A stretch of DNA of 62,648 bases. Origin: JADKIH01 sp031367345. Its GTDB lineage: Bacteria; Bacteroidota; Bacteroidia; AKYH767-A; 2013-40CM-41-45. The stretch is taken from positions 1-62,648 of the forward strand of contig JANLPR010000202.1 in NCBI GenBank assembly GCA_031367345.1. The letters run 5' to 3'. The notes beneath the pieces were generated by a model, which saw only the letters and a program-made list of their open reading frames with translations, was not told where the DNA came from and ran no database searches. This document shows positions 23,805-32,656 of this stretch, piece after piece. The first letter of the stretch is position 1; each line of letters begins with the position of its first letter. The position numbers were made by a program, and so were the translations under genes.

Positions 23805-24704
23805 CTGAACTGGAAGAGCTATATCATTGGATTCAAATCCTATTTAAAACTAGAACGATCGTTATCTGAGAATTCTGTTGAAGCTTACCTGCACGATATT
23901 TTGATGCTTGAGCAGTATTTAGTTTCGACTAAGGAAAATGTTTCACCGAAAGAAGTTTCAATTGAACATTTGCGTGGATTTTTGGTTTCCATCAATGAAA
24001 GTGGATTGAGTGCTAGAAGTCAGGCAAGGATCATTTCCGGATTAAAAAGTTTTTTCAAATATTGTTTGATCGAAAATATAATAATTGACGATCCATCATT
24101 ATTATTGGAGACACCGCGATTAGGACGAAAACTACCGGATACATTATCAATAAAAGATATTAATGGGCTGATTGAAGTAATTGATATGAGTAAACCGGAA
24201 GGAGTAAGAAATAAAGCAATCTTAGAAACATTGTATGGTTGCGGTTTACGAGTAAGTGAATTGGTTACACTCAAGCTATCTAATTTTCATTCTGAAATTG
24301 GATTTGTAAAAGTGATTGGAAAAGGCGACAAAGAACGGTTGGTTCCAATTGGAGGAGTAGCTATAAAACATTTGAAGATCTATTTAGAACAAATTAGAAG
24401 TCATTTAAAAATTCAATCGGGTTCAGAAGATTTTGTTTTTTTGAACAAGAACGGAAGACACTTAACCAGAGTAATGGTGTTTTTAATAATAAAGCAACTG
24501 GCAGCAAAAAGTGGATTGAAAAAAAGTATAAGCCCACACACTTTCCGACATTCGTTTGCTACACATTTGATAGAAGGCGGTGCAGATCTTAGAGCAGTAC
24601 AAGAGATGCTAGGCCATGAGTCTATCACTACTACAGAAATATACACACACCTTGATAGAGATTTTTTACGCGCATCCATTATCAAACACCATCCAAGGTC
24701 ATGA
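23805..24704 (+). CDS. xerD: Tyrosine recombinase XerD
   Basis: Site-specific tyrosine recombinase that resolves chromosome dimers. The full catalytic set is visible: Arg in YGCGLRVSELV, Lys in GKGDKERLVP, HTFRHSFATHL, Gly-His in MLGHES and Tyr in EIYTHLD. Homology at the N-terminus extends well before the first ATG (23904) and TTG (23901): the frame upstream reads WKSYIIGFKSYLKLERSLSE, the normal beginning of XerD, and the nearest in-frame stop is 23784-23786. No ATG, GTG or TTG exists between that stop and 23901. I place the start at CTG 23805 as a best guess; ATA 23787 is the alternative. The 3' end overlaps the next gene (ATGA). Confidence 0.88.
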   Translation: MNWKSYIIGFKSYLKLERSLSENSVEAYLHDILMLEQYLVSTKENVSPKEVSIEHLRGFLVSINESGLSARSQARIISGLKSFFKYCLIENIIIDDPSLLLETPRLGRKLPDTLSIKDINGLIEVIDMSKPEGVRNKAILETLYGCGLRVSELVTLKLSNFHSEIGFVKVIGKGDKERLVPIGGVAIKHLKIYLEQIRSHLKIQSGSEDFVFLNKNGRHLTRVMVFLIIKQLAAKSGLKKSISPHTFRHSFATHLIEGGADLRAVQEMLGHESITTTEIYTHLDRDFLRASIIKHHPRS

Positions 24705-25543
24705 AGTATAGTATGAAAAAAATTGTAATCAATAGATCAAGAAGTACCAACTTTTTACTAATAACTTTAGTACTGATAATAATATCGAGAATGGTTATAG
24801 CAAATCAAAGTCTGGAGCTTTTGAGTACACAAACAAATTTCAGAGGAGATACTATTGAATTTTCGGGTTATAAATGGGAGATAAAAGAATCGAATGGTAA
24901 ACACACGGGACCCGGCAATAATTTTTTTAGCAGTAGCAGAGAAAATGTATTTGTGGATTCATTAGGAAAATTGCATTTAAGAATGACAGTAAGAAATGAA
25001 AAGTGGTATTGTGCAGAAGTCAGAATGATTAAAACATTGGGCTATGGAAAGTATGTTTTTCATATTGACTCATTGGTAACGCCATTAGACAAAGACATTG
25101 TTGCAGGTTTTTTCTTGTACGACAGAGGAGATTCGATGAATTATCATAAAGAAGTGGATGTAGAATTTTCGAAATGGGGAAAAGAGAATAGTAATAATTC
25201 GCAGTATGTAATACAACCCAAAGAAGCAGAAGCTTATCGATTCAATAATGACTTTAGCAAGAGGTCAATTCACACTTTTGCATTAAGAAAAAACAAAATT
25301 TCATTCAAGTCAGCTTACCCCGATGAAAACAAAAAAATATTTTCCAAGAAAAATTATTCTCATTGGTGTATTAAACCTGAAAAAACATACGAAAGCAAAA
25401 ATGAACGCGTGAGTATTAATGTCTGGCTTTATAGAATGATTGAACCATCCAACTTAAAAGAATTTGAAATTGTAATCTCAAAATTTGAATTCATCCCATT
25501 TAAATTCGGAGGCATTTTAAATCCAAAACCTGCCGACAATTGA
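24701..25543 (+). CDS. GH16-like secreted beta-glucanase-type protein
   Basis: 280-residue protein with a hydrophobic N-terminal segment (NFLLITLVLIIISRMVI) that serves as a signal peptide or anchor. The jelly-roll motif HTGPGNNFFS, WYCAEVRM, GYGKYVFHI and the acidic cluster KEVDVEFSKW match glycoside hydrolase family 16; Glu151, Asp153 and Glu155 form an ExDxE arrangement like bacterial lichenases. NSQYVIQP follows, as in the family. Target glycan unknown. The start overlaps the xerD stop by 4 bases, so it is translated from the same message. Confidence 0.75.
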   Translation: MKYSMKKIVINRSRSTNFLLITLVLIIISRMVIANQSLELLSTQTNFRGDTIEFSGYKWEIKESNGKHTGPGNNFFSSSRENVFVDSLGKLHLRMTVRNEKWYCAEVRMIKTLGYGKYVFHIDSLVTPLDKDIVAGFFLYDRGDSMNYHKEVDVEFSKWGKENSNNSQYVIQPKEAEAYRFNNDFSKRSIHTFALRKNKISFKSAYPDENKKIFSKKNYSHWCIKPEKTYESKNERVSINVWLYRMIEPSNLKEFEIVISKFEFIPFKFGGILNPKPADN

Positions 25544-25925
25544 TATCTTTTTAAGAGGCGTAACTTCCATCCTATTCCTGATCATTTCTAATTTCTTTAT
25601 GACCTTTGCTTGGTATGGTCACTTGCAGTTTAAAAAATGGAGTCTATTCGAAACAAGTGGCTTGTTTGCAATAATACTTATCAGCTGGTCAATAGCATTC
25701 CTAGAATATGTTTTTCAAGTTCCAGGAAATCGAATAGGCTTTATTGGAAACGGAGGTCCCTTTTCGCTCTTTCAATTGAAAATTATTCAGGAAGTAATTA
25801 CACTGATTGTTTTCAGTTTTTGTGCTATTTATATTTTCAAAACCGACGAGCTCCAATGGAATTACTTAGTAGGATTTATTTTTCTCCTTTTAGCTGTTTT
25901 TTTTATCTTCAAAAAGTGGGATTGA
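25539..25925 (+). CDS. DUF486 (DMT-like) small membrane protein
   Basis: Small membrane protein of the DUF486 family: FMTFAWYGHLQFKKW, ILISWSIAFLEYVFQVPGNR and IQEVITLIVFSFCAIYIF give four membrane helices. From the ATG at 25599 it would be 108 residues and lack most of helix 1. The frame upstream is open and reads FLRGVTSILFLIISNFF, clearly helix 1 of this family, back to a stop at 25518-25520. No ATG, GTG or TTG is available there; ATT at 25539, which overlaps the TGA of the preceding gene, would give 128 residues and a complete helix. The start is therefore uncertain. Confidence 0.78.
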   Translation: MDIFLRGVTSILFLIISNFFMTFAWYGHLQFKKWSLFETSGLFAIILISWSIAFLEYVFQVPGNRIGFIGNGGPFSLFQLKIIQEVITLIVFSFCAIYIFKTDELQWNYLVGFIFLLLAVFFIFKKWD

Positions 25926-26014
25926 AAAGAACTTTCTAACAGCCAAAGGGAATTAATTAACATATTCTTGCAAAGTAAAATACATCAATATCTTTACACC
26001 ACTTATAAGAGTAT

Positions 26015-27646
26015 ATGACAGACAATTCATTCAATAAAAATGAGGATGCGATGCGTCAATTGGTAGATCAATTGAAGCATAAATTAACCATCGTTTCAGC
26101 CGGAGGCGGGCCTAAAAGTGCTGCCAAACAAAAAGAACAAGGGAAACTTTTAGCAAGAGAGAGAATCGATTACTTGATTGATAAAGGAAGCAATTTTCTG
26201 GAGATTGGTGCCTTTGCTGCAGAAGGGATGTATGAAGAATATGGAGGTTGCCCGGCTGCTGGTGTTGTAGCAGGAATCGGATATGTTTCGGGGAAACAAT
26301 GTGTTATTGTTGCCAATGATGCCACAGTAAAAGCCGGGGCGTGGTTTCCGATGAGTGGAAAGAAAAATTTGCGACTTCAAGAAATTGCTATGGAAAACCG
26401 ATTGCCAATCATTTATTTGGTCGATAGTGCAGGTGTTTTTCTTCCGTTGCAAGATGAAATATTTCCCGACAAAGAACATTTTGGAAGGATCTTTAGGAAC
26501 AATGCAGTGATGTCTGCAATGGGAATAATCCAAGTTGCAGCCATTATGGGAAGTTGTGTTGCCGGAGGCGCTTATTTACCAATCATGAGCGATGAAGCAA
26601 TGATCGTTGATAAAACAGGAAGCATCTTTTTAGCCGGGTCTTACTTAGTGAAAGCAGCAATAGGTGAAGACATTGATAACGAAACATTAGGAGGCGCAAC
26701 TACACAATGTGAAATCTCTGGCGTAACAGACAATAAATTCCCGAACGACCAGGCTGCATTAGATCATATTAAAAATATTTTTAGTAAGGTCGGCGACTTC
26801 GAAAAAGCCGGATTCAATAGAGTAAAATCGGTGGCACCGAAAAAAAATCCGAAAGATCTCTATGGTATAGTTCCGACTGAAGCTTCAAAGCAATATGATA
26901 TGCGGGAAGTAATTGAATGCTTGGTCGATGATAGTGATTTTGATGAATACAAAGATAAATTTGGTCAGAGCATACTTTGTGGACTAGCCCGAATTGATGG
27001 GTGGTCGGTGGGCATTGTTGCCAATCAAAGAAAAGTTGTGAAAAGCACCAAAGGAGAAATGCAATTTGGAGGAGTAATCTATTCCGATTCGGCTGATAAA
27101 GCGGCTCGTTTCATCATGAATTGCAATCAACGAAAAATTCCTTTAGTCTTTTTGCAAGACGTTACCGGTTTTATGGTTGGTTCACGTAGTGAGCAAGGCG
27201 GAATTATTAAAGATGGAGCCAAGCTTGTCAATGCAATGAGCAACTGTGTGGTACCAAAATTTACAGTGATCATAGGCAATTCGTATGGAGCCGGCAATTA
27301 TGCGATGTGCGGAAAAGCATACGATCCCAGATTGATAGTTGGATGGCCTACTGCACAAATAGCAGTGATGGGCGGAGCTCAAGCAGCCAAAGTTCTTCTT
27401 CAAATTCAAGTGAGTTCATTAAAGTCAAAAGGAAAAGTGATCACTGAAAAAGAAGAAAATGATTTGTTGAAAAAAATTACCGATCAGTACAACTCGCAAA
27501 TATCGCCCTACTATGCCGCCTCGAGGTTATGGCTTGATGCTGTAATTGATCCACTCGATACTCGAACCTGGCTTTCGATGGGAATAGAAGCTGCAAATCA
27601 TTCGCCTATTACTAAAGCATATAACGTAGGAATCATTCAAACATAA
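26015..27646 (+). CDS. Acyl-CoA carboxylase, carboxyltransferase (beta) subunit
   Basis: 543-residue carboxyltransferase of the methylcrotonyl/propionyl-CoA carboxylase type. Both crotonase-like halves are complete: N-half LLARERIDYLIDKGS, CAPAAG-like oxyanion region and SCVAGGAYLPIMSD; C-half SRSEQGGIIKDGAKLV and GNSYGAGNYAMCG. The stretch FLAGSYLVKAAIGE and LGGATTQCEISGV is closest in my reading to methylcrotonyl-CoA carboxylase (leucine degradation), but no biotin-carboxylase subunit is in the window, so the substrate stays open. Followed after 5 bases by the MazG-like gene. Confidence 0.88.
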   Translation: MTDNSFNKNEDAMRQLVDQLKHKLTIVSAGGGPKSAAKQKEQGKLLARERIDYLIDKGSNFLEIGAFAAEGMYEEYGGCPAAGVVAGIGYVSGKQCVIVANDATVKAGAWFPMSGKKNLRLQEIAMENRLPIIYLVDSAGVFLPLQDEIFPDKEHFGRIFRNNAVMSAMGIIQVAAIMGSCVAGGAYLPIMSDEAMIVDKTGSIFLAGSYLVKAAIGEDIDNETLGGATTQCEISGVTDNKFPNDQAALDHIKNIFSKVGDFEKAGFNRVKSVAPKKNPKDLYGIVPTEASKQYDMREVIECLVDDSDFDEYKDKFGQSILCGLARIDGWSVGIVANQRKVVKSTKGEMQFGGVIYSDSADKAARFIMNCNQRKIPLVFLQDVTGFMVGSRSEQGGIIKDGAKLVNAMSNCVVPKFTVIIGNSYGAGNYAMCGKAYDPRLIVGWPTAQIAVMGGAQAAKVLLQIQVSSLKSKGKVITEKEENDLLKKITDQYNSQISPYYAASRLWLDAVIDPLDTRTWLSMGIEAANHSPITKAYNVGIIQT

Positions 27647-27651
27647 ACACC

Positions 27652-28044
27652 ATGACATTAAAAGATAAGATTAACCGAGTAAAAGAGTTTCACGATACCT
27701 TCGGACTCGATTACAAAACGGAACCATCCTCCGCAGTGAGTGAACGAATAGTAGAGCTCAGACACCGACTAATGGAAGAGGAAAACGACGAATATTTGGA
27801 AGCCTGTAAAGAAGGGAATTTAACGCTGATTGCCGATGCACTTGGCGATAAAATGTATATTTTATTTGGGACTATCATTGCACATGGACTACAAGACAAA
27901 ATCGAAGAAGTTTTCGATGAGATCCATAGGAGTAATATGAGCAAATTGGATGAAAATGGTAAGCCAATATATCGAGAAGACGGAAAGATCTTAAAAAGTC
28001 AAAAATATTTTAAACCAGACATTAAAAGCATTTTAGAAGTATGA
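27652..28044 (+). CDS. MazG-like nucleoside triphosphate pyrophosphohydrolase
   Basis: 130-residue all-alpha NTP pyrophosphatase related to MazG and HisE. The metal-binding pattern is visible: LMEEENDEYLEA (Glu42-Glu43 and Glu47) and LIADALGDKMYI (Asp62, Asp66). Such proteins clean modified or surplus nucleotides. It lies 5 bases after the carboxylase gene and 50 bases before thrS, whose own -7 box is in this gap. Confidence 0.83.
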   Translation: MTLKDKINRVKEFHDTFGLDYKTEPSSAVSERIVELRHRLMEEENDEYLEACKEGNLTLIADALGDKMYILFGTIIAHGLQDKIEEVFDEIHRSNMSKLDENGKPIYREDGKILKSQKYFKPDIKSILEV

Positions 28045-28076
28045 GATTTATAGACTGAAAAGTTTGAAAAACCTCT

Positions 28077-28084
28077 TATCTTCG
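28077..28084 (+). promoter_or_regulatory. Possible -7 box of thrS
   Basis: TATCTTCG, one mismatch to TAnnTTTG, ends 10 bases before the thrS start. If used, the message would be nearly leaderless. No -33 at normal spacing. Confidence 0.35.
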
Positions 28085-28094
28085 CATTCTTATT

Positions 28095-30044
28095 ATGAGT
28101 TCAACTATGATTAAAATTACCTTTCCCGACAATAATGTTCGAGAATATCCAAAGGGAACAACAGCTTTAGAAATAGCTAAAAGCATCAGTGAAGGCCTGG
28201 CCAGAAATGTACTTGCTGCGAAAGTAAACGGGGAAACCTGGGATGCAACAAGAGCTATTGATGCCGATTCAAAGTTGCAACTACTTACTTGGGAAGACAA
28301 AGAAGGAAAGAGTACGATGTGGCACTCCTCCGCACATTTGATGGCGGAAGCATTGGAAACTATTTTTCCCGGAATCAAATTTGGTATTGGCCCACCTGTA
28401 GAAAACGGTTTTTATTACGATGTCGATTTAGGCGGACAAAGTATTTCGTCTGACGATTTCAAAAAGATCGAAGATAAAATGGTGGAGCTTGCCAGAAAGG
28501 GATCGAAATATGTGCGTCAGGAAGTTTCGAAAAAAGATGCAATAGATTTTTTCACCAAGAAAAATGACGAGTACAAACTTGACTTGTTAAAAGATCTGGA
28601 AGATGGAAAGATTACTTTCTATCAGCAAGGAGAATTTACTGATTTGTGTCGTGGTCCTCATATTCCTGAAACAGGAGTTATAAAAGCTGTGAAGTTGATG
28701 AACATTGCTGGGGCATATTGGCGAGGTGATGAGAAGAACAAACAGTTGACAAGGATCTATGGAATTACCTTTCCAAAAAAGAGTTTGTTAGATGAATATC
28801 TTACGATGGTTGAAGAAGCCAAGAAGAGAGACCATAGAAAGATAGGAAAAGAGTTAGAACTTTTCACCTTCGACGACGAAGTAGGTCCAGGTTTACCACT
28901 ATGGATGCCAAATGGCGGAGTGATCATTGAGCAGTTGGAGAAGTTAGCGAAAGCTACTGAGCAAGCAGCAGGTTATGAGCGAGTGCGAACACCACACATT
29001 GCAAAAGAGTCGCTGTATTTAACAAGTGGGCATTTACCGTACTATGAAGACAGTATGTTTCCGCCAATGATTCTTGAAGGCGAAAAATATTATCTGAAGG
29101 CGATGAATTGTCCACATCACCACAAGATTTTTAAAGAGCTGAATCCAAGTTACCGAGATCTTCCAATTCGATTGGCTGAGTATGGAACATGTTATCGTTA
29201 CGAACAGTCGGGAGAATTATTTGGCTTGATGCGAGTACGCGCGTTACAAATGAACGATGCGCACATTTATTGTACGAAAGAACAATTTGCAGATGAGTTT
29301 AGAGCTGTGAATGAAATGTACATTCGATACTTTAAGATATTCGATATTGAAAAGTATGTAATGCGTTTTTCTACACACTCGCCAGACAAACTTGGAAAAA
29401 AATATGTTAACGAACCGGAGTTATGGTTAGAGACTGAAGATATGGTACGAAGAGTATTGATCGAGTCGAAGATTCCGTATATCGAAGTCCAAGATGAAGG
29501 AGCGTTTTACGGACCAAAGATCGATGTTCAGGTATGGAGTGCAATTGGCAGGGAATTTACGTTAGCGACCAATCAAGTTGACTTTGCCGTTCCTCGCCGT
29601 TTTGGGCTCACCTACAAGAGCAGTCAGAACAAATTAGAGACACCAATTTGCATTCATAGAGCGCCACTTGGGACCCATGAAAGGTTCATAGGCTTCTTAA
29701 TTGAGCATTTTGCGGGAAATTTCCCTATATGGTTAGCTCCCAAACAAGTAAGTATCCTTAGTATAAGCGAAAAATACAACGACTACGCTAAAAAAGTTTT
29801 ACAATTGCTAATAAATTCCGATATTCGCGGCCTTGTAGATAACAGAGACGAGAAGATAGGAAAGAAGATCAGAGATGCGGAGATGAAAAAGATCCCGTTT
29901 ATGCTGATTATCGGAGAGAAAGAGTTTACCGAAAATACAGTATCTGTTCGTCGACATGGAAGCGGAGACATCGGAAGTTTGAGCATAGAAGAGTTCGCTA
30001 AAATGGTTCAACAAGAAGTAGATAATAGCTTAAAAAAGAATTAA
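28095..30044 (+). CDS. thrS: Threonyl-tRNA synthetase
   Basis: 649-residue class II synthetase. The TGS domain spans about 5-66; the editing domain begins with HSSAH (His77, His81) and contains CRGPHIPETG; the catalytic core has zinc-ligand Cys in AMNCPHHHK, motif 2 with YRYEQSGE and motif 3 with THERFIGFLIEH; the anticodon-binding domain occupies the last 110 residues (VSILSISEKYNDYAKKV). First gene of the thrS-infC-rpmI-rplT cluster. Confidence 0.98.
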   Translation: MSSTMIKITFPDNNVREYPKGTTALEIAKSISEGLARNVLAAKVNGETWDATRAIDADSKLQLLTWEDKEGKSTMWHSSAHLMAEALETIFPGIKFGIGPPVENGFYYDVDLGGQSISSDDFKKIEDKMVELARKGSKYVRQEVSKKDAIDFFTKKNDEYKLDLLKDLEDGKITFYQQGEFTDLCRGPHIPETGVIKAVKLMNIAGAYWRGDEKNKQLTRIYGITFPKKSLLDEYLTMVEEAKKRDHRKIGKELELFTFDDEVGPGLPLWMPNGGVIIEQLEKLAKATEQAAGYERVRTPHIAKESLYLTSGHLPYYEDSMFPPMILEGEKYYLKAMNCPHHHKIFKELNPSYRDLPIRLAEYGTCYRYEQSGELFGLMRVRALQMNDAHIYCTKEQFADEFRAVNEMYIRYFKIFDIEKYVMRFSTHSPDKLGKKYVNEPELWLETEDMVRRVLIESKIPYIEVQDEGAFYGPKIDVQVWSAIGREFTLATNQVDFAVPRRFGLTYKSSQNKLETPICIHRAPLGTHERFIGFLIEHFAGNFPIWLAPKQVSILSISEKYNDYAKKVLQLLINSDIRGLVDNRDEKIGKKIRDAEMKKIPFMLIIGEKEFTENTVSVRRHGSGDIGSLSIEEFAKMVQQEVDNSLKKN

Positions 30045-30063
30045 TTATACACCACAAGAAACA

Positions 30064-30070
30064 AGGAGGT
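30064..30070 (+). promoter_or_regulatory. Strong Shine-Dalgarno of infC
   Basis: AGGAGGT, fully complementary to the usual 16S 3' end, with 5 bases (TTACA) between AGGAGG and the ATA start at 30075. It stands out because most genes here have no recognisable Shine-Dalgarno. Confidence 0.8.
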
Positions 30071-30074
30071 TACA

Positions 30075-30698
30075 ATAGCAGCACCCAATCAAAGCAATAG
30101 CAGGCCCGCACCCAATCGACCGTATACACCGGGAGGCAGTCGTCCACCCTATCAACGCGGACGAGGACCTGTAAAGAAGGAAGATGAACATCGAATCAAT
30201 GATCGGATCAGAGTACCGAAAGTCCGTTTAGTTGGAGAGAACATTGAAAGTGATATCTACACAATTGAAGATGCGCTAAGAATGGCAAAAGAGCAAGAGT
30301 TAGATCTTGTTGAGATTGTTCCATCGGCAGATCCTCCTGTGTGTAGAATTGTGGAGTATCAAAAATTCTTGTACGATAAAAAGAAGAAAGAAAAAGAATT
30401 AAAGTCAAAGCAAGGCAAGCAAGTAGTAAAGGAAGTTCGTTTTGGTCCAAACACAGATGAACACGACTTCAACTTCAAAGTGAAGCATGCGATGGGCTTT
30501 TTGGAAGACGGAAATAAAGTGAAAGCATATGTTCACTTCAGAGGTAGAACGATAGCCTACAAGGAAAAAGGTGAAATTATTCTTTTGAAGTTTGCACAAG
30601 CGTTAGAAGAATATGGAAAGGTAGAATTATTACCAAAGCTAGAAGGGAATAGGATGTTTATACACCTTGCGCCGATAGCAAGAAAAAAGACGAAATAG
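30075..30698 (+). CDS. infC: Translation initiation factor IF-3, ATA start
   Basis: IF3 binds the 30S subunit and rejects wrong start codons. From ATA 30075 the protein has 207 residues. An N-terminal tail rich in Asn, Pro, Arg and Gly (about 35 residues) precedes RINDRIRVPKVRLVGENIE and the IF3-N domain; the IF3-C domain begins near KKEKELKSKQ and includes FKVKHAMGFLEDGNKVKA. The first ATG in frame (30282) lies inside the N-domain and would remove 69 residues, so it is not the start. The perfect Shine-Dalgarno at 30064-30070 fixes ATA as the start. infC of many bacteria starts with ATT/ATC/ATA, which lets IF3 repress its own translation. Confidence 0.95.
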   Translation: MAAPNQSNSRPAPNRPYTPGGSRPPYQRGRGPVKKEDEHRINDRIRVPKVRLVGENIESDIYTIEDALRMAKEQELDLVEIVPSADPPVCRIVEYQKFLYDKKKKEKELKSKQGKQVVKEVRFGPNTDEHDFNFKVKHAMGFLEDGNKVKAYVHFRGRTIAYKEKGEIILLKFAQALEEYGKVELLPKLEGNRMFIHLAPIARKKTK

Positions 30699-30724
30699 AA
30701 AACAAAGTTTAAATAATCAATGTA

Positions 30725-30919
30725 ATGCCAAAAATGAAAACGCATTCCGGTGCAAAGAAAAGGTTCAAGTTAACCGGTACCGGAAAAATCAAGAGAAAGC
30801 ACGCGTACAAAAGTCACATCCTAACCAAGAAGTCAACAAAGCGTAAGCGTAATTTAACGCAAACAGCTTTAGTTTCTAGCGGTGATATGGATCGAGTGAT
30901 GAAAATGTTAGTGATCTAA
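30725..30919 (+). CDS. rpmI: 50S ribosomal protein L35
   Basis: 64 residues, highly basic, with the typical start MPKMKTHSGAKKRFKLTGTG and the central AYKSHIL and KRKRNL motifs. Standard position between infC and rplT. The gene's end is 84 bases before rplT. Confidence 0.97.
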   Translation: MPKMKTHSGAKKRFKLTGTGKIKRKHAYKSHILTKKSTKRKRNLTQTALVSSGDMDRVMKMLVI

Positions 30920-31003
30920 ACTCTTACAATTAATTAGTATTAACCCGGCTAAAAGCACAAAGTTTCTGATAATGCAGAACGCTTCCGCCAAAAACAAAAA
31001 CAA

Positions 31004-31348
31004 ATGCCTCGTTCAGTCAATTCCGTAGCATCCCGTGCTCGGAGAAAAAAAATGTTCAAACTCGCCAAAGGTTACTGGGGCGCGAGAGGAAATGTTCTTA
31101 CAGTTGCTAAGAACACAGTAGAAAAAGGTTTAGGTTATGCATACCGTGACCGTCGTCAGAAAAAACGTAATTTCCGTTCACTATGGATTTCTCGTATCAA
31201 CGCAGGAGCCCGTGAGCACGGAATGAGTTACTCAGAATTAATGGGTAAGATACACGCTAAAAATCTGGGATTAAATCGCAAGACACTTGCCGATTTAGCA
31301 ATGAACCACCCGGAAGCTTTCAAGTCAGTGATTGATTCTGTAAAGTAA
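31004..31348 (+). CDS. rplT: 50S ribosomal protein L20
   Basis: 114-residue L20 that binds 23S rRNA early in assembly: MPRSVNSVASRARRKKMFKL, KGYWGARGN, YAYRDRRQKKRNFRSLWI and a C-terminal globular domain. In several bacteria L20 represses its own operon; I see no obvious mimic here. A terminator follows 33 bases after the stop. Confidence 0.98.
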   Translation: MPRSVNSVASRARRKKMFKLAKGYWGARGNVLTVAKNTVEKGLGYAYRDRRQKKRNFRSLWISRINAGAREHGMSYSELMGKIHAKNLGLNRKTLADLAMNHPEAFKSVIDSVK

Positions 31349-31381
31349 AAAAACTACGCCATAGTTTTTAATGGATCAATG

Positions 31382-31409
31382 AAAGAGAACCTCACGGTTC
31401 TCTTTTTTT
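31382..31409 (+). terminator. Terminator of the thrS-infC-rpmI-rplT cluster
   Basis: AAAGAGAACC (31382-31391) / GGTTCTCTTT (31396-31405) with a TCAC tetraloop and seven T. Confidence 0.92.
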
Positions 31410-31508
31410 ATGCAATAAGTTTTCTTTTTCCTCCCCTACACTCTTGCATTGATTACCAAAAAGAAAATGTTTGAATGGCTAATTATTATGTTAACCAAAA
31501 GCAGAAGC

Positions 31509-32522
31509 CTACTTACGATTTAATTTTTGCAAAGCAGGCTTATAGGTAGGCACCACGCCTAAGGCTGCATTATAATCTTTCATTGCAGCCGATTTATCGC
31601 CTAAGTTTTCATAGCAAACACCACGTTGATAATATGCTTCAACGTAATGTTCATTTGTGCGGATAGCATCGGTATAAAAACCAATTGCATCCTTATAATT
31701 TTTACCGATTACTGAATTAATATAGCCAAGATTAAAAAATGCATCGGAATAAGAGGGGTCTAATTTGATGATTGCCAAATAATCAATCGTAGCTTTTTCC
31801 AGTTCATTTTTATTCTGATAATAAAGTGCTCGGTTGTATAAAGCCTCAGTAGAGTTTGGATAAACTCTCAACGCATTGTTATAATATTGCAATGCCAGAG
31901 AATTAGACCGCACAGCATAAATATTCCCCAGCTGAATGTACGTATCATAATCATCGTTGATCAAATCCAGAACGGTATTGAATGAGGAAACTGCTTTAGC
32001 CGTATCGCCCATTTCTTTATAAATGAATGCACGTAATGAATAGGCCTTCGCCAGTTGTTTATCAATTTTCAAAGCTTCATTTGTATAGAGCAAAGCACGT
32101 TGGTAGCCTTTAATATAAAAATACAATTCTGCTAACTTTTGATAAGCTTCCTTATTTTGAGGATCTATTTTTACTACACGTTCAAATGTTTCAGATGCTT
32201 TTTTAATTTGAAAGGTTTTGAAAGCAACATCGGCTAATACCATGAGGTATTGCGTATTGTTGCTATCTAATTTGGTGGCAGTAAGCAGGTCACTGAACGC
32301 TTGACTTTGAACATTTTTCTTGAGAAACAACTGTGCCCGTTGAAAGTAAAGATCGGCTTGCTTAGGATTTTCTACAATGGCTTGATTTAATCCCTCCATA
32401 CTCTTCGGATTTAAGATCACTTTCTTATCATCCTGATTTGTACTTTTATTTTGACAAGCGATTAAAAAGGTAAAAATCAGGCAAGTAAAAAGAAGTTTTA
32501 ACGGAATTCTTGTGTGGGTCAT
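31509..32522 (-). CDS. TPR-repeat lipoprotein
   Basis: 337-residue protein from ATG 32522 (a frame to 32546 exists but gives an unlikely start). The signal peptide ends in a lipobox (FLIAC, Cys at about residue 22), so it is anchored in a membrane. The rest is a continuous array of about eight tetratricopeptide repeats (for example YQRGVCYENLGDKSAAMKDY, YNRALYYQNKNELEKA), a protein-protein interaction scaffold. Function unknown. Its start lies 13 bases beyond the recA terminator. Confidence 0.87.
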   Translation of the reverse strand: MTHTRIPLKLLFTCLIFTFLIACQNKSTNQDDKKVILNPKSMEGLNQAIVENPKQADLYFQRAQLFLKKNVQSQAFSDLLTATKLDSNNTQYLMVLADVAFKTFQIKKASETFERVVKIDPQNKEAYQKLAELYFYIKGYQRALLYTNEALKIDKQLAKAYSLRAFIYKEMGDTAKAVSSFNTVLDLINDDYDTYIQLGNIYAVRSNSLALQYYNNALRVYPNSTEALYNRALYYQNKNELEKATIDYLAIIKLDPSYSDAFFNLGYINSVIGKNYKDAIGFYTDAIRTNEHYVEAYYQRGVCYENLGDKSAAMKDYNAALGVVPTYKPALQKLNRK

Positions 32523-32535
32523 AATTTGGAGCACT

Positions 32536-32568
32536 AAAAAAGCCACAAAACAGTTTTGTTTTGTGGCT
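32536..32568 (-). terminator. Terminator of recA
   Basis: AGCCACAAAAC / GTTTTGTGGCT stem (11 bp, 6-nt loop) followed on the minus strand by six T. It sits between recA and the TPR gene, close to the latter's start. Confidence 0.9.
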
Positions 32569-32656
32569 ATAAAAATAATGAATTAATCTTTGGTATCCGA
32601 AGATGAACTATGACATCTTAAACAAACCTAAACTCCGAACAACAATGATCAATTAA

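Noticed and set aside
25637..25939. 100-codon frame overlapping the DUF486 gene
   Set aside because: DUF486 motifs lie in the other frame; this one shows no domain and is a shadow.
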